Assembly: GCF_019703515.2 (NCBI RefSeq)
Contig: NC_059363.1
Location: 2,826,817 to 2,890,816 of the forward strand
Direction of reading: 5' to 3'
From: Myxocyprinus asiaticus
Taxonomy: Eukaryota; Chordata; Actinopteri; Cypriniformes; Catostomidae
Length of the DNA stretch: 64,000 nt
Shown in pieces: positions 16,390 through 27,689 of the stretch. Made by a program: the position numbers and the translations under genes. Numbering within the stretch: the first letter of the stretch is position 1; each line of letters begins with the position of its first letter. The notes under the pieces were generated by a model. It ran no database searches, had not been told where the DNA came from, and saw nothing but the letters and a program-made list of their open reading frames with translations.

Positions 16390-16870
16390 CCATTTGGAGG
16401 TTATAGGAATATTCCGGGTTCAACAAAGATCTCAATCATCAGCATTTGTGGCATAATGCATCAGCAAAGTGTCAATTTGTAGGCAAACCCTGAAGGCTTA
16501 TTATTTGTTATTTGGATTTTTGAGTAAAATAAGGTCTGAGGTAAACTTGACAATACATGGACGTTTTGCCCTACAACATAGATTACACACAGTCATACCT
16601 CAAACGGGAATATTTGGAGCCACCGTATGTTTTTAAAAAGTACGTTGCTACAATACATCTTCAAAATTCACATTAGAGGTTTGAATGTGTGTAATTTATA
16701 TTGTAGAGCAAAACGTTTATGTATCTTCAAGTAATGTTTACCACAGACCTTATATTACTCATCAATCCAAAATTGCCATTATAAAAACCCAGAGGAAAAT
16801 CCCGAGGGAACCCATGGCAAATTAGCCTACCGGGGTTTTGGACTACAACCTGAAAAGCTCTATAACTACA
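16390..16870. repeat. dispersed repeat with fold-back arms
   Basis: It starts with GGAATATTCCGGGTTCAA, a repeat head also seen at 22144 and 26490. Two inverted arms follow: CGTTTTGCCCTACAACATAG (about 16562) pairs with CTATATTGTAGAGCAAAACG-type sequence near 16697-16716, and AATAAGGTCTGAGGTAAAC (about 16529) pairs with GTTTACCACAGACCTTATATT (about 16736). The section 16765-16865 (AAAACCCAGAGGAAAATCCC and onward) is a known-looking teleost repeat. Confidence 0.6.
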
Positions 16871-18321
16871 AGATGTCATCATTATATATGTTAACATGAT
16901 TTTACTGTAATAAAATAAAGAATTTAGCAGCATTACAGTGTTCACCAGATAACAGGGTTTAGCAACGTTACATCATATTGGCAATGAAGTTGCCACAACA
17001 CAGTGTTGTCACGATACTAAAATTTCACCAATTTTGGTACCACAGGAAAAATACTGTTGGTAATATGCTATTGAACACACTCCTTTAGACTAGTAAAATG
17101 TTACATTTTGATGTAAATATTACATTAAAACAACAGCATGTTTCCTTCAAGTTTTGCTCAATTAAGTAAACATGGCTTCAGATTTTTTAAGTGCGAATCT
17201 ATGAAATCTTTTTTGCATTTTATTTTTTTTATTCTATTTATATTTTTCCCAAATTCAACATTTTCCTATTTTAAAGTTTAATTCAATTTAATCATCAAAA
17301 TTGTTTCTAATCAAATGAATTTAATCTAAAACATGTAATTTAGAACATAATCTAAAACACAAAATTGCTCTTATTTTTGTCAAATAAAGTGCTGCACAAC
17401 AGAGCATCACATTACAAATAAAAACATTTATGAAAACGTCAATTCAGTACAACAGCACTCTTGCTTGTGAGATATAAGTTAAATAATGATAATAATAATA
17501 ATAAGAAGAAAATAAATTTTACTAGTAATATATTTATGCGGCAGTTTCTTAAAATACAGCTTTTATTTTGAATAGAACTTTTATTTTGACATGAAGATTC
17601 TGTGCTTTTGACGGTAAGTTCACACTTCCCAAGAAGACGCTGGTTATATGACCTAGTGTGGCTATTTAAGTGCAAAATGCTGTGATTTAATTATATAAAT
17701 ATATAGTCTGCAGGCGCTGCACACGTCACAGTAAATGAGCGCTCTTTTCTGTCATCTACCACAACAAGTACAGCACTTGCGATGCTCATAAAATGTGTTT
17801 TCAGTATATGAGCGGCTTCAAACATTCACTTTGCAGTGCGAAGCACATGCAGACTATATATTTATTTTATCAAATCACATCCACTTGGGGTTTCATAACC
17901 AATCTAGGACATACCACAATTTAAATTTGATTAATTGTCCATTTCTATGTAAAATTAGTATTAGGTGAGCGTGTAAGCAGTTAAAAGCAGCCTAGTGTCA
18001 ATCAGACAGCGTGCAGGGATTGAATTGAGTTGGTGCTTGGTATTAGTGGTACCGCAGAAACACTGGAATCATTTCTGTATCTTTTTTATGTTAGTAACAT
18101 TACTTTTGACATCACTATTCACACAACTAGGTTAGCAAGCGAATTTATCGCACTAAAATCATGTCAACATGTATAATGTTTATGTCTTGTGGCTATACTT
18201 TTGAAACAGTGTGTATTTGAATGTTTATGGACCTGCCCAATTCATTTTTTTTTCATAAAAAACAATTGAAACAATTTCTTGCTGAAATCATCAAATATGC
18301 CACAATTGCTGCAGATTTAAC
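16871..18321. other. intron, AT-rich, probable decayed repeat at 17,000-18,060
   Basis: The segment opens with CAGTGTTGTCACGATACTAA (17001) and, near 18030-18055, ends with a sequence whose complement also starts CAGTGTTTCTGCGGTACC, which suggests hAT-like termini. The expected 8-bp duplications do not match, so the element is not called. A (TAA)n tract lies at 17485-17505. No coding exon found. Confidence 0.35.
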
Positions 18322-18325
18322 TTAA

Positions 18326-19004
18326 AGGGATAGTTCACCCAAAAATGAAATTCACAAATCATTTACTCACCCTCATTCTCTCCCAGATGTGCATGACTTT
18401 CTTTCTTCTGCAGAACACAAATGGAGATTTTTAGAAGAATATCTCAGCTCTGTTGTTCCATACAATGCAAGTGAATGGGTGCCAAAATTGTTAAGCTCCA
18501 AAATCCACATAAAGGCAGCATAAAAGTAATCCATACGACTCCAGTTGTTAAATCCATGTGTTCAGGTACGATATGATAAGTGTGGGTGAGAAACAGATCA
18601 ATATTTAAGTCATTTCTTATCACAAATTCTTCTCCCTGCCCATTAGGGGGCGATATGCACGAAGAATGTGAATTGCCAAAAACAGAAGAAGGAGAAAGTG
18701 AAAGTGAAGGAAAAGTGACTGAAATATTGATCTGTTTCTCACTCACACCTATCATATCATTTCAGAAGATATGGATTTATCCACTAGAGTCATCTGGAGT
18801 AACTTGTAAGTTGCCCATATGTGGATTTTGGAGAGTCAAACTTTTGGCACCCATTCACTTGCATTGTATGGCCCTACAGAGCTGAAATAGTCTTCTAAAA
18901 ATCATAATTTGTGTTCTGCTGAAGAACGAAAGTCATACACATCTGGGATGGCATGAGGGTGTGTAAATGATGAGAGAATTGTAATTTTTGGGTGAATTAT
19001 CCCT
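18326..19004. mobile_element. palindromic MITE with TTAA target duplication
   Basis: Flanked by TTAA at 18322-18325 and 19005-19008. The ends are inverted: AGGGATAGTTCACCCAAAAA on the left, and its near-complement TTTTTGGGTGAATTATCCCT on the right. The inverted similarity continues over most of each ~330-bp arm (for example ATACAATGCAAGTGAATGGG at about 18461 against CCCATTCACTTGCATTGTAT at about 18850). A TTAA target is typical of piggyBac and Kolobok transposons. There is no transposase. Fragments of the same family occur at 25583, 31477, 34880, 35670 and 41690. Confidence 0.88.
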
Positions 19005-19008
19005 TTAA

Positions 19009-20107
19009 CTTGTATTGAACCTGGAAATTAGTGTCAATCTCAAAGTGTACCAAATGATTTGTCAATAAATAATGCACAACATTTTAGTGAATTTGAGTTC
19101 ATAATGTGAAAAAAGTAAATTTTTCAAGGTATATATATATATGTACATCTCAAATGCTATAATTAAATTGTATTAGCCTAAATCATACATTATGGCTAGT
19201 ACAACATAAATAAATTGTTTTAAGAAACTGGATTTTCCCTTGTGGAAGATAAAATGACAAAAATATCCCATAGACGTACATTGTAGGAGTGACCCCTGCT
19301 ACATCTAGAGACATTGTAGTCCACATTAACAACCACTCAGGACACCTTGGCAACCATGCACTACTCACATTTTCTTCAGAAAAGGTAATGTTTGTTCATT
19401 GCTACCAACAAGGTCTGACTTTGGTTTCAGCTGGTCAAAAATTGCACTAAAAGCTTGCTTTTACAGTTACTTAACAGTTTTGTCACACCATCCAGCCTCT
19501 CTTGTATGAAATATAGGATGTTCTCTGTTCTGAAAGGCAGTTTTTTACACCCCTCAGTCTGACATAAAGCATAAAGAAAGTGATGTTAATGAACAGAATA
19601 CTCTTTAATAACCATCATCAAGTAAATGTAGGTTGATCCATTGTTCCAGTTTAAACAAAAAACCCTGCTCGCTCCTAAGACTCTATTTGGTGTCCCTCAG
19701 GGTTGGGCTGTGGGCTCGATTTGGTATTCACAGCAGACAGCGTAATTAGCTCAGCGGCAGATGAAGTACGGACGAGCCGCAGAACAATCGCTACTGCAAC
19801 ACACACTGACAGACACTTTTACTGTGTATATGAGATACAAATATGTGTTCCAGGAACGACACGTCAGCTTCAGTCACAGTCCCACAAGTTTCTGTGTTAG
19901 CATTTTGAAACCTGTCGAGGGGCTGAAACGAATACGGCAAAAAGTAGATTAGGAGGTAGATTTGTCTCATTTGTCTGTTAGACAGTTTTACAATAGAAAA
20001 GTGTTATAAAAGCTATTATGATTCTATGAAGTCTTTGTTGCAAATTATATTTGCATGATAATGGGTGAAAAGTTGGATTGACAAATAATTTACTTTTTAG
20101 AATTTTG
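19009..20107. other. intron, nothing firmly recognised
   Basis: AT-rich intron. The segment 19700-19930 is of higher complexity and without repeat features, so it is a possible conserved non-coding stretch, but this cannot be tested here. Its open frames are not protein-like. Confidence 0.4.
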
Positions 20108-20240
20108 CCCTTTTTGCTTTAATGACACCATACTTGAACTGACATGAACAAAACCTGATGATCATGTTATCCAGCCTGATCTGAGAAGATAAAAGAGCAT
20201 CTTGTGTGCTTCAATGGAAACAAGGAAATATGACCATCTG
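20108..20240. repeat. dispersed repeat, inverted copy of 24,600-24,720
   Basis: GAACAAAACCTGATGATCAT (about 20147) followed by GTTATCCAGC is matched in the opposite strand by GCTGGATAAAATGATCATCA (about 24643) followed by GGTTTTGTTC. The two copies face each other across both Tc1-type elements. Confidence 0.6.
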
Positions 20241-20331
20241 CACAAAGAAGTTCTCGAAACCTGCACCGCCAAATTTTAAACCCGAAACCGAAATCTCTTA
20301 CTCTCATTATGATTTCTTCTCCAAGTGAGTA

Positions 20332-21826
<1,495 letters not shown>

Positions 21827-21828
21827 TA

Positions 21829-22478
21829 TGTGTTGCAATAAGCCTTATTTTATTTAAATATGCAACTTTTGTTACAGTATCGTAAAAGTAAAAATACAAG
21901 GCACGTTAGCTTACCGTTTATCAAGCGCTGAAACTTTGATAAGTGAAGAACAATGTGGAATCATGGGTAACAGTGTAACAGTCACATGAAATCCTGAACT
22001 TCATCAAATGTCAAATTTTCGTGATACCTGCCCTGAAAAAGCTAGATATACCGCAACTAATGAAACAGAACGCAGATGTCTCGAGACTCAGTTTTGAGTT
22101 TGAGTTTATTTTATATTTTTAGAAGATTAAACCTCTTTTTAAAGGAATGTTCCGGGTTCAATACAAGTTAAACGCAATCAGCAACATTTGTGGCATAATG
22201 TTGATTACAATAAAAATCTATTTCGACTTGTCCCTCCTATTCTCTAAAAAAAAAAAAGCAAAAATCAAGGTTCCAGTGAGGCACTTACAATGGAAGTCAA
22301 AAAATGTTAACGGTATGATATCATCTCTTTGCTAATTTTGGTACCATTTTACAGTATGTTGCCATTAGCAAAATGTAAGTAAGTGTTAAAGGTCAGTGTT
22401 TAAACAAAGATTTTGTATGAACTATAAGATTAATGACTAATGTCTTTGAAGTCCATCCTGGATTAACTGCAGAAGTTG
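21829..22478. other. intron with a dispersed repeat at 22,141-22,310
   Basis: Most of this stretch is unrecognised AT-rich intron. From 22141, AAAGGAATGTTCCGGGTTCA and then GCATTTGTGGCATAATG-like sequence belong to the family also present at 16390 and 26490, including CACTTACAATGGAAGT at about 22281. Confidence 0.55.
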
Positions 22479-23098
22479 TCATCAACAAGGCATTTCTGTC
22501 CACAGAACTGCCGCTCACTGGATGTTTTTTAGTTTTTGGCACCATTCGGAGTAAATTCTAGAGACTGTTGTGTGTGAAAATCCCAGGAGACCAGCAGTTA
22601 CAGAAATACTCAAACCAGCCCATCTGACACCAACAATCATTCATGTTATTATCTAATCAACCAATCGCGTGGCAGCAGTGCATAAAATCATGCAAATACG
22701 GGTCAGGAGCTTCAGTTAATGTTCACATCAATCATCAGAATGGGAAAAAAATATGATTTCAGTGATTTGGACAGTGGCATGATTGTTGGTGCCAGATGGG
22801 CTGGTTTGAGTATTTCTGTAACTACACATGCATAACAGTCTCTAGAATTTACTCCAAATGGTGCCAGAAACAAAAAACATCCAGTGAGCGGCAGTTCTGC
22901 GGACAGAAACACCTTGTTGATGAGAGAGTTCAACAGAGAATGGCCAGACTGGTTCGAACTGACAAAGTCTATGGTAACTCAGATAACCACTCTGTACAAT
23001 TGTGGTGAGAAGAATATCATCTCTGAATGCTGTTTTGGGCACGAGGGGGACCTACACAATATTAGGCAGGTGGTTTTAATGTTGTGGCTGATCGGTGA
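22479..23098 (+). mobile_element. fold-back Tc1-family relic with transposase N-terminus
   Basis: Inverted arms 22479-22640 and 22779-22922 surround a 140-bp core. The core and right arm encode a Tc1-like transposase start at ATG 22740: MGKKYDFSDLDSGMIVGARW, then AGLSISVT, before a stop. A shifted frame continues as SSERQFCGQKHLVDERVQQR. The left arm is the same N-terminal coding region in reverse complement, so a partial copy has been joined head to head. The right terminus is GCTGATCGGTG at about 23088-23098, as in the copy at 3331-3689. The DDE domain is absent. Confidence 0.8.
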
Positions 23099-23102
23099 TA
23101 TA

Positions 23103-24350
23103 CACTATATTGCCAAAAGTATTCGCTCACCCATCCAAATAATTGAATTCAGGTGTTCCAATCACTTCCATGGCCACAGGTGTATAAAATGAAGCACCTA
23201 GGCATGCAGACTGCTTCTACAAACATTTGTGAAAGAATGGGCCGCTCTCAGGAGCTCAGTGAATTCCAGCGTGGTATTGTGATAGGATGCCACCTGTGCT
23301 ACAAGTCCAGTCGTGAAATTTCCTCGCTACTAAATATTCCACAGTCAACTGTCAGTGGTATTATAACAAAGTGGAAGCGATTAGGAATGACAGCAACTCA
23401 GCCACGAAGTGGTTGGCCATGTAAAATGACAGAGCGGGGTCAGCGGATGCTGAGGCGCATAGTGCGTAGAGGTCGCCAACTTTCTGCAGAGTCAATCGCT
23501 ACAGACCTCCAAAGTTCATGTGGCCTTCAGATTAGCTCAAGAACAGTGCGTAGAGAGCTTCATGGAATGGGTTTCCATGGCCGAGCAGCTGCATCCAAGC
23601 CATACATCACCAAGTGCAATGCAAAACGTCGGATGCAGTGGTGTAAAGCACGCCGCCACTGGACTCTAGAGCAGTGGAGACGCGTTCTCTGGAGTGACGA
23701 ATCATGCTTCTCCATCTGGCAATCTGATGGACGAGTCTGGGTTTGGTGGTTGCCAGGAGAACGGTACTTGTCTGACTGCATTGTGCCAACTGTGAAGTTT
23801 GGTGGAGGGGGGATTATGGTGTGGGGTTGTTTTTCAGGAGCTAGGCTTGGCCCCTTAGTTCCAGTGAAAGGAACTATGAATGCTTCAGCATACCAAGAGA
23901 TTTTGAACAATTCCATGCTCCCAACTTTGTGGGAACAGTTTGGGGATGGCCCCTTCCTGTTCCAACATGACTGCGCACCAGTGCACAAAGCAAGGTCCAT
24001 AAAGACATGGATGAGTGAGTTTGGTGTGGAAGAACTTGACTGGCCTGCACAGAGTCCTGACCTCAACCCGATAGAGCACCTTTGGGATGAATTAGAGCGA
24101 AGACTGCGAGCCAGGCCTTCTCGTCCAACATCAGTGTCTGACCTCACAAATGCGCTTCTGGAAGAATGGTCAAAAATTCCCATAAACACACTCCTAAACC
24201 TTGTGGAAAGCCTTTCCAGAAGAGTTGAAGCTGTTATAACTGCAAAGGGTGGGCCGACGTCATATTAAACCCTATGGATTAAGAATGGGATGTCACTTAA
24301 GTTCATATGCGTCTAAAGGCAGATGAGCGAATACTTTTGGCAATATAGTG
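23103..24350 (+). mobile_element. complete Tc1-like transposon
   Basis: 1,248 bp flanked by TA (23101-23102 and 24351-24352). The termini are inverted and near-perfect over about 30 bp: CACTATATTGCCAAAAGTAT on the left and ATACTTTTGGCAATATAGTG on the right, extending to TCGCTCA/TGAGCGA. It contains one long open frame for a DD34E transposase. The element sits in the TA-rich edge of the fold-back relic that ends 4 bp earlier. Confidence 0.96.
23237..24268 (+). CDS. Tc1-like transposase, full-length open frame (343 aa)
   Basis: This DNA cut-and-paste transposase would bind the element's inverted repeats and insert at TA. I start at ATG 23237 ([13 protein letters not shown]), which gives 343 residues, the usual Tc1 length; an upstream in-frame ATG at 23189 would add 16. 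A first helix-turn-helix lies at about residues 8-46 ([18 protein letters not shown]) and a second at about 66-110. The catalytic triad is complete: Asp154 in WSDES, Asp245 in QHDCAPVHK and Glu280 in NPIEHLW, with 34 residues between the last two (DD34E). It ends GGPTSY then TAA. Oddities: where the family usually has a GRPR-like link between the two DNA-binding parts this copy reads SGWPCKM, and Trp or Cys also occurs where I recall Arg elsewhere (WSDESC, WVWWLP). These are changes expected from CpG decay, so activity is doubtful despite the open frame. Confidence 0.93.
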   Translation: MGRSQELSEFQRGIVIGCHLCYKSSREISSLLNIPQSTVSGIITKWKRLGMTATQPRSGWPCKMTERGQRMLRRIVRRGRQLSAESIATDLQSSCGLQISSRTVRRELHGMGFHGRAAASKPYITKCNAKRRMQWCKARRHWTLEQWRRVLWSDESCFSIWQSDGRVWVWWLPGERYLSDCIVPTVKFGGGGIMVWGCFSGARLGPLVPVKGTMNASAYQEILNNSMLPTLWEQFGDGPFLFQHDCAPVHKARSIKTWMSEFGVEELDWPAQSPDLNPIEHLWDELERRLRARPSRPTSVSDLTNALLEEWSKIPINTLLNLVESLSRRVEAVITAKGGPTSY

Positions 24351-24500
24351 TATATATATATATATATTGTATATGTATATATGTATACATATATATGTTT
24401 AGTAGATCATATGTATATATCAATAAGTATTTATATATATTTTATATACAATATATCAAAAATATTTATAATAATAGGGTATTATTATATTATACTAATT
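24351..24500. repeat. TA-rich low-complexity sequence
   Basis: Imperfect (TA)n and ATATGTATA runs immediately right of the Tc1 element. Open frames across it are artefacts. Confidence 0.85.
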
Positions 24501-25081
<581 letters not shown>

Positions 25082-25582
25082 TGCTGACACATGTGAATAT
25101 GACTCTTCTGCACATTCACGCCCGGGATTAGACGTGCTGATACAGAAGCCTGTCTCACTCTCTCTCACACACGCACCCACTGGGAATGTAGAAGCTGATC
25201 TGCTCAGTTGGGCGCACACGGGCCTTTATGTAATATAGCGCACCTGACAGAGCTGTCACTCCATGTTTGTCGTGGCTCTAGCCTTAAACTCTGTGGCCAT
25301 TTTCACTGAAGTACGAAAACATTTTGCATTGAACTTAATTCCTTTTTATCACCATTCACAAATTTCAGTAGCAGTTTTTGCATTGCGGGAGTCGTCATTG
25401 CTAACTTTGTAATGTTTGCATCATTTTACTTTTCTTTGTTTTTTGAGCAAACGCACTTGAAAATTACACTGACTGGTTGCAGGAATCCGTGTAAGAGTTC
25501 ACTCAGTCACACACAGAAGCACTTTTTAATACATGGACACAATGTTACGCACTGAAACCCTGAATGTAAGTGTACAAGCTTA
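25082..25582 (+). other. klhl29: klhl29 3' UTR (extent uncertain)
   Basis: Non-coding sequence after the stop. No AATAAA occurs before the next repeat begins at about 25583. AATAAA motifs at about 26042 and 26217 lie within or beside repeats, so the true polyadenylation site cannot be fixed from sequence alone. Confidence 0.55.
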
Positions 25583-25870
25583 AAGGAATAGTTCACCCAA
25601 AAATGAAAATTCTGTAATTGTGTACTCACCATTTTGTTGACTTTTTTTCTCCTTATGAACACAATAGGAAATGTTTTGATAAATGTTCATGCTGCTGTGA
25701 CTAGGGGCTGTCAAGCTCCAAAAGTGCCAAAAAAGCACCATATATACCAACAATAGTCCATAGAACTCATGTGCAATATTTCCAGTCTTCAAAAGTCATA
25801 CAAAAGCTTTCCATGATGAACAGATCAAAATTTAAATCATTATTCAGTGAAAATCTTGCCCTCGACTGCG
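25583..25870. repeat. half-element of the TTAA MITE family
   Basis: Begins AAAGGAATAGTTCACCCAAA and AATGAAAATTCTG, the left arm of the family at 18326-19004. The mirrored right arm is missing. Confidence 0.75.
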
Positions 25871-25889
25871 GCCTTCAAATCGCATTCAT

Positions 25890-26035
25890 GTTCAATGCTT
25901 AGTAGATTACTTATGAAATGTAATCTGGTATGATTACACATTGCACAAAAATTGTAATCAGTAAGGTAATCTTTTAGATTACACTTTCTAGGTAATCAAA
26001 TATGGATTACTTTTAGATTACTTGTTGCATTTTTT
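25890..26035. repeat. GTAATC-rich repeat (hAT-MITE-like fragment)
   Basis: Repeated AATGTAATC, GTAATCTTTTAGATTAC and GGATTACTTTTAGATTAC motifs in both orientations resemble the interior of the element at 43728-44217. No ends found. Confidence 0.45.
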
Positions 26036-26064
26036 TATGAAAATAAAATTTTACGTATATCAAG

Positions 26065-26456
26065 TAGAGGTCGACCGATAGTGGATTTTGCTGATACCGA
26101 TAGCTAAGGTGGCAGAAAAAGGAAGATAACCGATTAATCGGCCAATAGTTTTTAAAATTGATTTTTAGAATGTTAACAAATTGTCTTAGTCTTTCCGTAC
26201 TATGACGTCCAAAACTAATAAAATGCCAAAATGTTTATTGTGCAACACGCTCAACATGCCACGTGATAAGATGCGCGGATTGACGGTCTCAGACGCAGAG
26301 GCAACTGAGATTCGTCCTCCGCCACCCGGATTGAGGCGGGTCACTACGCTACCACGAGGATTTAGAGCGCATTGGGAATTGGGCATTCCAAATTGGGGAG
26401 AAAAGCAATTATCAACACAGATTAATCTGTAAAACAGATCTATTTGTCTACCTCTA
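26065..26456. mobile_element. MITE-like repeat (TAGAGGTCGACCGAT family), copy 2
   Basis: Left end TAGAGGTCGACCGATAGTGG and right end TTTGTCTACCTCTA. The left 110 bp align with 14746-14850. The centre differs from copy 1 and has a GC-rich block (about 26300-26400) that looks like another cyprinid repeat. Non-coding. Confidence 0.65.
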
Positions 26457-26489
26457 AGATCAAGTACCAATTTACACTCCTTTCATTAA

Positions 26490-26634
26490 AGAAATATTCC
26501 AGGTTCAGTACAAGTTAAGCTCAATCAACAGCATTTGTGACGCAATGTTGATTTCCACAGAAATATAATTTCTACTCAGTATTGTTTTTGCATTGCACTT
26601 ACAATGGAAGTGGTATACTGGGTGAACTATTCCT
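26490..26634. mobile_element. short MITE with TTAA target duplication
   Basis: 145 bp flanked by TTAA (26486-26489 and 26635-26638). The left end AGAAATATTCCAGGTTCAG and right end GGGTGAACTATTCCT are imperfect inverted repeats. The right end is shared with the 18326-19004 family, so the two families are related or recombined. Confidence 0.7.
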
Positions 26635-26638
26635 TTAA

Positions 26639-27689
26639 TTAAATATATTTTAGTTTTATCTTAAGACACAAATTAATCAGACACAGGAAGAGAGTATATT
26701 AATGGGATTCTCTTACCATGAGGAGTTTGTGAACAATAACACAGATGGAAATAATCTCACCTCCCTTCGACACCATCCACTGGAAAATCTTTAATTTACG
26801 GGATCTTGGACTGGAATGTGAATGCAGACTGGATGCCTCAAACCGAACTGATGTGAAAGTTGTAGCTTTGATTTAGTTTCACATTTTTCTTGCACGCTGC
26901 CAAAGCACAAACAGGAAGTCAAAACAGGAAGTGTTTGCCTTTATTTCCTCTGCATTGCCAAACGGTGAAGATGGCACGACACGCTGTCCGACAGGGACAA
27001 ACACTCTCAATCTCTGTAAATGAAAGTAAAGTTTATTTTAGAAACTATACGTGTTGACAAACTGTTTCTAGACAAATGTATAGTATGTTAAAGAAATGTA
27101 TTGTACAAAAAAAACAAGCTGTTATTGTTTAAATTAATGATTTAGTGCGTAATCATTAATTAGAACAATAATACTCAAAATACAATGTACATTCTTAATG
27201 AAAGCATTATTGGTGTCTAATTTTTTTTATGACAGTATCTGGTACGATTACTCTTGAATGATTTTGCAACAAAATTACATTGGTTACCAACACTTATTAA
27301 AAACATAAATCATTAGCTTTTAAGGATGGAGGGCATTTTTGGGAACCAACAAATAATTTAGATTTATTGAGTATTTTGCTAAAACTGAGTGGACACTAGC
27401 CACACTTAAAAGTGTGTGAATGTTATTGCATAAGATAAGGAATGAGGATCGTAAGGAATTTAACAGTTTTGGTTCCAGTTCCGATTCCTCTAAACGATTC
27501 TCATAATGAACCCTTAACGGTTCCATTGACGATTCTTTTAGTACTTTTTAGGAAGAAATATTGGAAATGAAAATATGCAGTTCTTATTGAATTAATTGCC
27601 CTCAGCAGTCTGTTACCGCATGATGAGATCATTTCATATATTATAACAGCATATTCTTGCAATACATTCAAGCGTTAAACGTTTTGCTG
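26639..27689. other. intergenic, nothing recognised
   Basis: AT-rich. The sequence just before the minisatellite (27480-27690) already has degenerate unit-like pieces such as GATTCCTCTAAACGATTC. No gene. Confidence 0.45.

Noticed and set aside
17001..18060. Possible 1-kb hAT element with CAGTGTT ends
   Set aside because: The two candidate 8-bp flanks (CCACAACA and GAATCATT) do not match, so the ends are not supported.
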